Shown here in pieces: positions 7,515 to 13,652 of a stretch of 13,652 bases of DNA; position 1 is the stretch's first letter; each line of letters starts with the position of its first letter. The position numbers were made by a program, and so were the translations under genes. The DNA lies in NCBI GenBank assembly GCA_013695775.1, contig JACCZV010000240.1, positions 1-13,652 on the forward strand, given 5' to 3'. The notes below the pieces were generated by a model that saw only the letters and a list, made by a program, of their open reading frames with translations, ran no database searches and was not told where the DNA came from. The stretch comes from Chitinophagales bacterium (GTDB lineage Bacteria > Bacteroidota > Bacteroidia > Chitinophagales > UBA10324).

Positions 7515-7519
7515 ATGGA
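7503..7519. promoter_or_regulatory. Perfect 7-bp dyad over the Wzz -33 box (possible operator)
   Basis: The sequence TCCATTT-CCA-AAATGGA has perfect 7-base arms around a 3-base centre. It contains the whole TTTG -33 element of the Wzz promoter. A dimeric DNA-binding protein here would block or modulate polymerase. No second copy was noticed elsewhere in the window, and no regulator gene is adjacent, so its role is inferred from position only. Confidence 0.4.
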
Positions 7520-7588
7520 TAATAAGGCTGATTGTAAATTTTCAGGCTTAAAATGCGATGGGGTAATTTAACGACGGGGAAACACATA

Positions 7589-9049
7589 TTATTGAAAATT
7601 TTTATAAATTTCCTTCTGTACTATTGGAAAAATTCTCTTTATTTCCAACAGCTTAAGAATGAAAGCAAGTGACAGAGCAATCACTCCAAAGGTCAAAATC
7701 AACAAAATCGAATGGATAGTCCACAAGTGCGTAGTAGAGAAAAGAAGAATGTTGGCAACGGTAAAGATCAGTAATCGCAATAACAAATTATAGTCTGGTT
7801 TAAAATGGCATACCCTTATACTTACGATGATATAAACGATACCAATTAAAACGTTTGTAATAGAAGCCGCAATAGAGGCTCCAAGAGAACCCTCCCTGGG
7901 TATAAGAATAATATTTAATCCAAAATTTACAATAACTGCGATAAAGGAAACAACCATTAACTCTTTTAAATTGTCGTTGGCAATTAATAATGGTCCAAAA
8001 ATGTAAGCGGTAGCGGTACCAAGAAAACTAAAACTCAGTATAGATAGTACTTTAGATGAATAAGAGGTAGCATCATGGTACAAAAGTCTCATGATTGATT
8101 CAGAAAAAAATGAAAGTGTTAAAGCGATGAATAAGGAAAAAACGAAGATGACACTGAAGCTTGCTTTTACCAGTGGTGCAATATCTTCCTTTTTTCCAAC
8201 CATTTTTGAAAATATGGGTAAAAGTAGAGCTGCAAACAGAAACCCAAATTGATTTAAGGCATCAAGCAATCTAAAAGCAGAAGCATATATTCCTGCCTCT
8301 TGTGCTCCCGATTGTGGTAAGAGTTTTTCAATCAGCACTGCATCTATTCTTGAATATATCCCCATTAAGAATATTAACAGGGCATATGGTAATGATTTTT
8401 TTAATAATTCCCGCGTAAAGGGTGCAGAAAATTTGAATTTAAAGTTTCCATTTACAAATAGGAGGTAGCCCAAGGCCACCAACAAAGTGATCAGATAAGA
8501 GATTGTTTGAGAATACACAAACCATTCAATATTAAATTGCTGCCTTAATGAGGGCACAATGAGTAAGAATCCGCAAATCATAATCATCAGCGCTTTATCA
8601 AGTACTGATAAAATACTATCTATCCTAAAATGATGCAGTGCCGAGATGTTGGATCTTGAAAAAATTATTAAAGAAGAAAGAGCCTGATTCACACAAATGA
8701 TGCTAAGCAGGTATATGTGGTATAAACTGTATCCTATAGAATATGCTATAGCGAGCGTTACAACAAAAAACAGGGAGGTAAGAAAAAGCTTAATACTGAA
8801 AATGTGAGTGATATGAGTAGATAATTCACTCTCATTCTGTGCCAGGTAACGATTGTTGTAGTTGCTGATGCCAACATCCAAAAGGATTTGAGTCATCATG
8901 GTTAAACTAAATAGCACAAAATAGATCCCATAAGATGATGTTCCTACCACATTTTGCACAGTTCTGTCAATCCCAAGAATCCATATGGGTTTAATAAGAG
9001 CATTCAGGCTTATTAGGAATATGAGATTTCTAAAAAATATTTTCTGCAT
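7589..9049 (-). CDS. Wzx-like oligosaccharide flippase (MOP superfamily)
   Basis: This roughly 486-residue polytopic protein has about 14 hydrophobic segments spread over its whole length, the standard size and topology of Wzx/PST flippases in the MOP superfamily. The first helix carries FFRNLIFLISLNALIKPIWI and the next DVGISNYNNRYLAQN, a pattern typical of polysaccharide flippases. It should move undecaprenyl- or other lipid-linked oligosaccharides across the inner membrane for O-antigen or exopolysaccharide assembly. MurJ is less likely, because the neighbours are a Wzz-like protein and a GT4 enzyme. TTG at 9052 would add one residue; the adjacent ATG at 9049 is preferred. The gene is transcribed towards the Wzz gene (126 bases to its ATG) and diverges from the GT4 gene. 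Its DNA is visibly more A+T-rich than ftsZ or the PLP enzyme gene, as is common for surface-polysaccharide genes. Confidence 0.92.
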   Translation of the reverse strand: MQKIFFRNLIFLISLNALIKPIWILGIDRTVQNVVGTSSYGIYFVLFSLTMMTQILLDVGISNYNNRYLAQNESELSTHITHIFSIKLFLTSLFFVVTLAIAYSIGYSLYHIYLLSIICVNQALSSLIIFSRSNISALHHFRIDSILSVLDKALMIMICGFLLIVPSLRQQFNIEWFVYSQTISYLITLLVALGYLLFVNGNFKFKFSAPFTRELLKKSLPYALLIFLMGIYSRIDAVLIEKLLPQSGAQEAGIYASAFRLLDALNQFGFLFAALLLPIFSKMVGKKEDIAPLVKASFSVIFVFSLFIALTLSFFSESIMRLLYHDATSYSSKVLSILSFSFLGTATAYIFGPLLIANDNLKELMVVSFIAVIVNFGLNIILIPREGSLGASIAASITNVLIGIVYIIVSIRVCHFKPDYNLLLRLLIFTVANILLFSTTHLWTIHSILLILTFGVIALSLAFILKLLEIKRIFPIVQKEIYKNFQ

Positions 9050-9181
9050 CAAAAAATTTGTCTGATTTCCCAGGGCGGATTGTGCTGTGAAAATAAACTT
9101 AATGCTGTCAGCTCAGCAACAGTTGAAGTATAACATTTAGGGAACAAGGGGAGAATGAGTTTGAAATTTTATCTTTCAATC

Positions 9182-10303
9182 ATGAACATTGCTGTAAACA
9201 CACGCTTTCTTATAAAAGACAGGCTCGAAGGCATCGGATGGTTTACCTATGAATCACTGAAACGTATCACACAGCAACATCCTGAACACCATTTCATATT
9301 TCTATTTGATCGCCCATTCCCCGAAGAATTTATTTTTTCCTCAAACGTAACAGGAAAAATCTTATTCCCACCTGCACGCCATCCGCTGCTTTGGTACTGG
9401 TGGTTTGAATGGACCATTCCTGCCGTATTAAATAAATTGCGGCCTGATATTTTTCTTTCTACAGATGGTTACCTGTCGCTCAGCGCCCCCTGCCGGCAGG
9501 TAATTGTACTACATGACCTTGCCTTTGAACATTTTCCTGATCATATCAATCAACTTGCTTCCACTTATTACCGTTATTTCACTCCAAAATTTGCTCATAA
9601 GGCAAACCGGATAGCTACGGTTTCTGAATTCTCTAAGCAGGATATTGTGAAATTATACAAAATTGATCCGGAGAAGATTGACGTGGTTTATAATGGTTCG
9701 CATGAATCATTTCAGCCTTTAGGCCTGGAGGAGAGAAAAAAAGTTAAGAAAGAATTTTCTTCAGGTTTCGATTATCTTATTTATGTAGGGGCACTGCAAC
9801 CCCGCAAGAATATTATCAACCTGTTTTTGGCTTTTGATGAATTCAAATCAAGAAATCCTGGGGATTTAAAATTGGTGACCGTAGGGCGAAACTGGTCTTA
9901 TAGTGAAGCACTGAAAGTACATTCCTCCATGCAATTTAAGGACGACGTAATATTCCTAAACCATTTATCCAGAACCGATCTATCAAGGTTGATTGGTGCT
10001 TCCCTTGCTCTTGTTTATGTTTCACTTTTTGAGGGTTTTGGCATCCCAATTATAGAGGCGATGAACTGTGATGTTCCGGTTCTATCCTCTAATGCCTCCT
10101 CCATGCCCGAGGTCACGGGAGATGCAGGTTTACTTGCAGATCCATATTCTGTGACAGATATCGCCAATAAGATGGAGCAGCTTTACTGCGATGAGCGGTT
10201 ACGCGCTGAATTAATAGAGAAAGGGAAAATTCAACGCCAGAAATTCACATGGCAACGGACAGCAGATGAACTATGGAAATGTATCATTACGGCAGCTACA
10301 TGA
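9182..10303 (+). CDS. Family 4 glycosyltransferase (GT-B fold)
   Basis: This is a 373-residue retaining glycosyltransferase of the GT4 (mannosyltransferase-like) family, cytoplasmic or peripheral to the membrane. It probably adds a sugar to a lipid-linked glycan. From ATG 9182 the motifs are: RLEGIGWFTYE (14-24), the acceptor-side glycine-rich loop; LHDLAFEHFP (110-119); TVSEFSK (146-152); the donor-domain start VGALQPRKN (202-210); and the nucleotide-sugar signature EGFGIPIIEAM, with the E-x7-E glutamates at 284 and 292. MNIAVNTRFL is the usual first strand of the family, so 9182 is preferred. The earlier in-frame ATG at 9155 would add nine residues and has a GGGGAG sequence just upstream, so it remains possible. 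It diverges from the flippase gene across about 130 bases. Together with Wzx and Wzz it forms a small surface-polysaccharide module. The sugar is unknown. Confidence 0.93.
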   Translation: MNIAVNTRFLIKDRLEGIGWFTYESLKRITQQHPEHHFIFLFDRPFPEEFIFSSNVTGKILFPPARHPLLWYWWFEWTIPAVLNKLRPDIFLSTDGYLSLSAPCRQVIVLHDLAFEHFPDHINQLASTYYRYFTPKFAHKANRIATVSEFSKQDIVKLYKIDPEKIDVVYNGSHESFQPLGLEERKKVKKEFSSGFDYLIYVGALQPRKNIINLFLAFDEFKSRNPGDLKLVTVGRNWSYSEALKVHSSMQFKDDVIFLNHLSRTDLSRLIGASLALVYVSLFEGFGIPIIEAMNCDVPVLSSNASSMPEVTGDAGLLADPYSVTDIANKMEQLYCDERLRAELIEKGKIQRQKFTWQRTADELWKCIITAAT

Positions 10304-10377
10304 CTTTTAATTGCTTTTTATAAAATATGTAGGAGCTTTAATATACTTCAAGAAAATCATTCGCTGTTCCTGACAAA

Positions 10378-11382
10378 TTATTGTATTGTAAGTGGCAAAA
10401 CAGTTCTTCCCTCTCCCTTTTCTAACACTACATTATAGGTTCCTGGCAATAAATCAGCAGTATTAAGTTTCATCTGGTGATGGCCTTTTACGCGTACACC
10501 GCAAGGAATTGATTTCACTAATGAGCCGGAAGCATCGTAAATTTTCATCGTAACTGCTGAAGTGTGACCAATCTGCCATTCAACCACGGTGTATGAGCTG
10601 GCGGGGTTAGGATAAAGATTCAGGCCTCCTTTGTCGGCTTGTTCCTCAATGCCTGTCATCTCAGTTCCTGTAACTAATATATCGTCTACGCTTATAAGAT
10701 TGTCGTCTGTGCTCCCGTGAACAAATGCAATGTAAACAGTCTGTCCTGCATATGCCGCAAGGCTGACCGTTTGAGGCTGTAGTATTCCAATAAATCGTGC
10801 AGAATCATTGTCGTATTGTATATAGGTTCCATCTGCTCCATGAACAAAGCCCGGAGAAAAGTTATAATGACTAAAGCCACTGTCTGGCTCAAGCGGACCG
10901 ACTGAAAGGTATTCCGCGGCCCGGAAAAGTGTATCAGGAAAGCAGTCCTCTGCATTGCATGAGGTAGAGATTACCACAAAATAGCCATCGAGATAACGTG
11001 GCGTTTGTCTTGGCGCAGAGCTCCAACTTAGCATTGCAGTGGTATCAACAATATTAATTGGTGGAAGTATTAAATAATTTGCAACTTGATCGGGAGGGGT
11101 TGTCCATGAATTACTCATATAGACGCTATCGCTGGAGTCAACATCGGCGAAGCCAAGGCTTAAGAACCATTCTCCTGGCCGCGATGCTCCGCTTGCATCA
11201 TTATATTGATCGGCGTCGTAATTGATCCATGTCTGATCATCTCCTGAAGCAAAGGTAAGCGGAATATAAGATTCAGGATCGTTCTCAAAATTTTCGAACA
11301 GCAGGGTGTCAGAGCCTTGTGCCGTAGCGGAGTGCCAGCTCAAAAGAGATAGGGAAATAATTAAAGAGTATAATTTTTTCAT
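10378..11382 (-). CDS. T9SS-secreted protein with choice-of-anchor-J domain
   Basis: This 334-residue exported protein starts with a Sec signal peptide (MKKLYSLIISLSLLSWHSATAQ, cleavage near 21-22). A choice-of-anchor-J / cleaved-adhesin-type beta-sandwich fills about 26-240. It opens with LLFENFEND and closes with YIAFVHGSTDDNLISVDDI (217-235), the usual last strands of that domain. A cysteine pair (142, 147) could form a disulphide. Residues about 254-334 are a type A C-terminal sorting domain: it begins NLYPNPAS, has the central KIYDASGSLVKSI strand pair, and ends LPGTYNVVLEKGEG...LPLTIQ. T9SS uses this signal to carry cargo across the outer membrane. No catalytic domain is visible, so binding or adhesion is more likely than enzymatic activity. 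The gene faces the GT4 gene tail to tail, with 74 bases between them and no good hairpin terminator there. No consensus promoter was found in the 131 bases upstream. Confidence 0.92.
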   Translation of the reverse strand: MKKLYSLIISLSLLSWHSATAQGSDTLLFENFENDPESYIPLTFASGDDQTWINYDADQYNDASGASRPGEWFLSLGFADVDSSDSVYMSNSWTTPPDQVANYLILPPINIVDTTAMLSWSSAPRQTPRYLDGYFVVISTSCNAEDCFPDTLFRAAEYLSVGPLEPDSGFSHYNFSPGFVHGADGTYIQYDNDSARFIGILQPQTVSLAAYAGQTVYIAFVHGSTDDNLISVDDILVTGTEMTGIEEQADKGGLNLYPNPASSYTVVEWQIGHTSAVTMKIYDASGSLVKSIPCGVRVKGHHQMKLNTADLLPGTYNVVLEKGEGRTVLPLTIQ

Positions 11383-11513
11383 GGTTTAGATTTTATCTAT
11401 TAAAGTTCGGTATTGATTCTCATTTCTCAAAGTATTTTTATAAAACTGAATTCGTAATTAAATAACAAACCAGAACGCCTTCTCCATCAGCTACTTCAAG
11501 ATACGCTCATTTC

Positions 11514-12653
11514 TTATCCTATTGCCTGTTCAAGATCAGCAATCAGATCTTCTGCATCCTCAATGCCTACGCTCAAACGTATCAGGGTATCCACCAGCCC
11601 ACCTCTCTCACGTTCCGCTTTTGGAATGGAAGCATGCGTCATGGAGGCAGGATGGCCGATGAGAGATTCAACCCCACCTAATGACTCAGCGAGCGAAAAC
11701 AATCTGGTGGCGGAAAGCAGGCGCAGCGCATCTTCCATCTGGTTTCCCTTCAATGTAAATGATATCATTCCGCCAAACCCCCGCATCTGATTTTTTGCCA
11801 GTTCATGATGCGGATGGTTTGATAGACCGGGATAATAAACCTTTTCAATTTTAGGATGACCAAAAAGAAAATTTGCTATAGTGGCTCCATTGGTGCAATG
11901 GCGTTCCATTCGCAGATGCAAGGTCTTTACTCCGCGCAGCACGAGAAAACAATCCTGCGGTCCCGGCACTCCTCCACAGGCATTCTGCAGAAATTTCAAC
12001 TGGTCAAAAAGTTTTTCATCACTGGTAACAATTGCACCCATCACCACATCGCTGTGGCCGGCTATAAACTTAGTAACCGAATGCAACACGAGATCTGCAC
12101 CCATATCCAATGGATTTTGTAGATAGGGGGAAGCGAAAGTATTGTCAACACAAACAATGGCGCCAACGGTTTTTGCTGATGACACTGCTGCAGGTATATC
12201 AATCACATTCATCATTGGGTTGGTAGGGGTTTCCAGCCAGATCAGTTTAGTTTTTGGTGTGATGTGTTTTTTGATTTCACCTGGTTCATGCATGGCAATG
12301 AATTTGAACTTCACGCCAAACCGCTCAAATACTTTTGTAAATATTCTGTAGGAGCCTCCATATAAATCATTAGATGAAAGCACCTCGTCACCCGGATTCA
12401 TCAATTTAATTACTGCATCTGTTGCAGCCAGTCCGCTTGCAAAGCACAATCCGTATTTTCCATTTTCCAAAGCCGCAAGATTGTTTTGAAGCACGGTACG
12501 TGTGGGGTTGTCTGTGCGCGCATATTCATAGCCTTTATTTTTTCCGGGTGCTTCCTGCACATAGGTTGATGTTTGGAAGATCGGCGTCATGATGGCGCCC
12601 GTACTTGGATCGGGTTCTATTCCTGCATGAAGAACCTTAGTAGCAAATTTCAT
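11514..12653 (-). CDS. Cystathionine gamma-synthase / gamma-lyase family PLP enzyme
   Basis: This 379-residue Cys/Met-metabolism PLP enzyme (fold type I) has the standard family length. The PLP-lysine is Lys195 in HSVTKFIAGHSDVVMG. Asp170 in CVDNTF pairs with the pyridine nitrogen. The YARTDNPT motif (44-51) supplies phosphate-binding Tyr and Arg from the neighbouring subunit, and DLYGGSYR (96-103) supplies the ring-stacking tyrosine. ETPTNP (141-146) and LAESLGGVESL near 326-336 are further signatures. The enzyme either joins cysteine with an activated homoserine to make cystathionine (synthase, MetB-like) or cleaves cystathionine to cysteine (lyase, MccB/CTH-like). Sequence alone does not separate these, and the C-terminal block resembles both, so no symbol is given. 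The ATG at 12653 sits just before the MKFATKVLHAG start usual for the family. A probable promoter precedes it. No other methionine or cysteine gene is nearby. Confidence 0.94.
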   Translation of the reverse strand: MKFATKVLHAGIEPDPSTGAIMTPIFQTSTYVQEAPGKNKGYEYARTDNPTRTVLQNNLAALENGKYGLCFASGLAATDAVIKLMNPGDEVLSSNDLYGGSYRIFTKVFERFGVKFKFIAMHEPGEIKKHITPKTKLIWLETPTNPMMNVIDIPAAVSSAKTVGAIVCVDNTFASPYLQNPLDMGADLVLHSVTKFIAGHSDVVMGAIVTSDEKLFDQLKFLQNACGGVPGPQDCFLVLRGVKTLHLRMERHCTNGATIANFLFGHPKIEKVYYPGLSNHPHHELAKNQMRGFGGMISFTLKGNQMEDALRLLSATRLFSLAESLGGVESLIGHPASMTHASIPKAERERGGLVDTLIRLSVGIEDAEDLIADLEQAIG

Positions 12654-12671
12654 CAGCTAAGATTTAATTGC

Positions 12672-12702
12672 GCAAGGTACTGGTAGAAGACAGCAAAACA
12701 AA
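12672..12702 (-). promoter_or_regulatory. Probable promoter of the cystathionine enzyme gene
   Basis: On the minus strand, TTTG (12702-12699) is followed by 19 bases and then TACCTTGC (12679-12672). The -33 box and the spacing match the Bacteroidota consensus exactly. The -7 box keeps TAnnTT but ends GC instead of TG. It lies 18 bases before the ATG at 12653 and just after the stop of the upstream gene, so the PLP gene need not depend on read-through. Confidence 0.5.
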
Positions 12703-12719
12703 CTTTGGAGGTTGATGAG

Positions 12720-13460
12720 CTAACGTAAATGTTCTCTCTTTTGCAGATATTCCGCATATCTGCTTTTCATGTAAGCAGCGATATCATACTCCAGTCCATT
12801 CTTTAACATGCTTTCCGTGATGTTACAGAAATCGATGAAAGGGGAAATCTCTTCAGAAGTCAATTTGAATATTCCCAGATCAAGATATTTCTGCAAAATC
12901 TCCCTTATCAGCTCTCGCCTCTGCACATCATTCATAAGCTTTGCATAACCCTGCTTGTCTTTTTCACGCCGGCTTGTTCGCTGGTAGATGGCGGTGATAG
13001 GGCTGGCAAGAACCTGGTAGCCGTGAAGCACATGATCTTTTTTATCGTATCCTAATTTTTTCGCATCCTGTTGAATCTCTTCAAATTCCCGGCGGGGCAA
13101 TACATCAACATTAGGGAGCTCTATCTGTATCTTATTTAAGCGGATGAGGAGGTTATATCTTTCACGAAGCAAAGAATCTTTAAAGCACAGAACTTTATAA
13201 GAATAGCCCGTAGCTGTTATCACAAGTGAATCAGTTTTCATTGCAGTGGATTTGAAGCGACCGGAGCTGTCGCTAAAAAATCGTTCACCCGTTATTTTGT
13301 TAATTACCTGCACGTTGGTGATTGGCCTCTTGCTCATAGAGTCGATGGTGATGGCTGAAATTTCAATCACCCTGCCTTGTGCGTGAGCATGATTACTTAG
13401 CAGTGAAAAGAGGGTGATAAGGTGAATAAGAAAGGCTATCGGAAATAAACTTCTGTGCAT
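12720..13460 (-). CDS. Exported protein with carboxypeptidase-regulatory-like domain
   Basis: This is a 246-residue protein of unknown function. A signal peptide (about 1-28, ending NHAHAQG) sends it out of the cytoplasm. Residues about 30-112 look like a CarboxypepD_reg-like beta-sandwich (DSMSKRPITNVQVINKITGE, then FFSDSSGRF and the ITATGY turn). In Bacteroidota this domain often precedes other modules and is shared with SusC/TonB-receptor N-termini. The second half (about 120-246) is helical and highly charged, with KDHVLHGYQVLASPITAIYQ, TSRREKDKQGYAKLMNDVQR and a run ending in PFIDFCNITE. I recall similar conserved Bacteroidota proteins, but no function for them. There is no T9SS sorting domain, so it is probably periplasmic or outer-membrane-associated. 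The start ATG is the first of the frame. No full consensus promoter was found upstream. Confidence 0.88.
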   Translation of the reverse strand: MHRSLFPIAFLIHLITLFSLLSNHAHAQGRVIEISAITIDSMSKRPITNVQVINKITGERFFSDSSGRFKSTAMKTDSLVITATGYSYKVLCFKDSLLRERYNLLIRLNKIQIELPNVDVLPRREFEEIQQDAKKLGYDKKDHVLHGYQVLASPITAIYQRTSRREKDKQGYAKLMNDVQRRELIREILQKYLDLGIFKLTSEEISPFIDFCNITESMLKNGLEYDIAAYMKSRYAEYLQKREHLR

Positions 13461-13519
13461 AGCGGGAAAGTGGACAAACGAAAATATTCGTCAGTAATTT
13501 TAGCTAGGAGATATCACAA

Positions 13520-13652
13520 CTAATTAATGTTGTTATCATCATCATATGTTTGAAAATTCTTTGAATGAGTTTGATTCCGGCACTCAGCAAGTTCTTTAAT
13601 CTTATACCAATTGTCATTAATTAAAAGCTTTCTTTTTAGCTCTTGACCATCC
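13520..13652 (-). CDS. Probable C-terminal end of an unidentified gene (cut by right edge)
   Basis: On the minus strand a frame is open from the window edge for about 43 codons to a TAG at 13522-13520. It reads DGQELKRKLLINDNWY, then KIKELAECRN, and ends in a Asp/Asn-rich tail. The frame has no in-frame ATG in the window, so its start lies beyond the edge. Its amphipathic, Lys/Glu-rich residues look protein-like, but 44 codons in A+T-rich DNA can stay open by chance. It would be followed by the carboxypeptidase-regulatory-like gene after 59 bases on the same strand. I do not recognise the family. Confidence 0.4.
   Translation of the reverse strand, partial: DGQELKRKLLINDNWYKIKELAECRNQTHSKNFQTYDDDNNIN

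Noticed and set aside
10304..10377. Bidirectional terminator between the convergent GT4 and T9SS genes
   Set aside because: Only an imperfect AGGAGC / GTTCCT pairing was found, too weak and too far apart to call.
11856..12126. Overlapping plus-strand ORFs of 80-90 codons inside the PLP enzyme gene
   Set aside because: They are antisense to the active-site region of a well-conserved enzyme, with no signal of their own.
13535..13544. ATC trinucleotide run as a repeat element
   Set aside because: Only three units, and it is explained as Asp codons of the partial minus-strand frame.

Overview
The window comes from a Bacteroidota chromosome, most likely a Chitinophagales- or Sphingobacteriales-like lineage (the lower rank is a guess from general resemblance). 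Four things support this: a secreted protein ending in a type IX secretion (T9SS, Por) sorting domain; an FtsZ whose tail continues past the usual partner-binding peptide to an FLH...VD ending; promoters of the Bacteroidota TTTG-N19-TAnnTTTG type; and weak use of Shine-Dalgarno sequences. There are no tRNA or rRNA genes, no insertion sequences and no CRISPR array. One gene (ftsZ) is cut by the left edge, and a probable one is cut by the right edge.

Layout. (1) 1-1163, plus strand: the 3' part of ftsZ, meeting a convergent PlsC-like acyltransferase (1201-1755, minus). (2) 1815-6266, plus strand: a tight four-gene run of alpha/beta hydrolase, membrane GT2 glycosyltransferase, OppC/DppC-type ABC permease and GAF-SpoIIE (RsbU-like) phosphatase. 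The first two genes overlap by 4 bases and the other gaps are 49 and 36 bases, so this looks like one operon. Three of the four genes can only start at TTG or GTG. (3) 6267-6493: an A+T-rich stretch with one 46-codon small ORF. (4) 6494-10303: a polysaccharide-export module of Wzz-like chain-length protein and Wzx-like flippase (both minus) and a divergent GT4 glycosyltransferase (plus). The Wzz gene has its own near-perfect promoter with a 7-bp dyad over the -33 box. (5) 10378-13460, minus strand: a T9SS-secreted choice-of-anchor-J protein, a cystathionine gamma-synthase/lyase-type PLP enzyme with its own probable promoter, and a secreted or periplasmic protein with a carboxypeptidase-regulatory-like domain. 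(6) 13520-13652, minus strand: the probable C-terminus of a gene entering from the right.

How the genes fit together. The common theme is the cell envelope: division (ftsZ), lipid acylation (PlsC-like), lipid or sugar transfer (membrane GT2), polysaccharide polymer export (Wzz, Wzx, GT4) and T9SS secretion. The SpoIIE-type phosphatase at the end of the hydrolase-GT2-permease operon could provide partner-switch regulation, but no anti-sigma or STAS partner is visible. Nothing here is a clearly new system. The best leads are the Wzz promoter/dyad, which moves that gene's start; the run of forced non-ATG starts, including a 9-codon leader that ends in a GTGA overlap with the permease start; the roughly 120-residue extracytoplasmic insertion in the permease; and the two small or partial ORFs.
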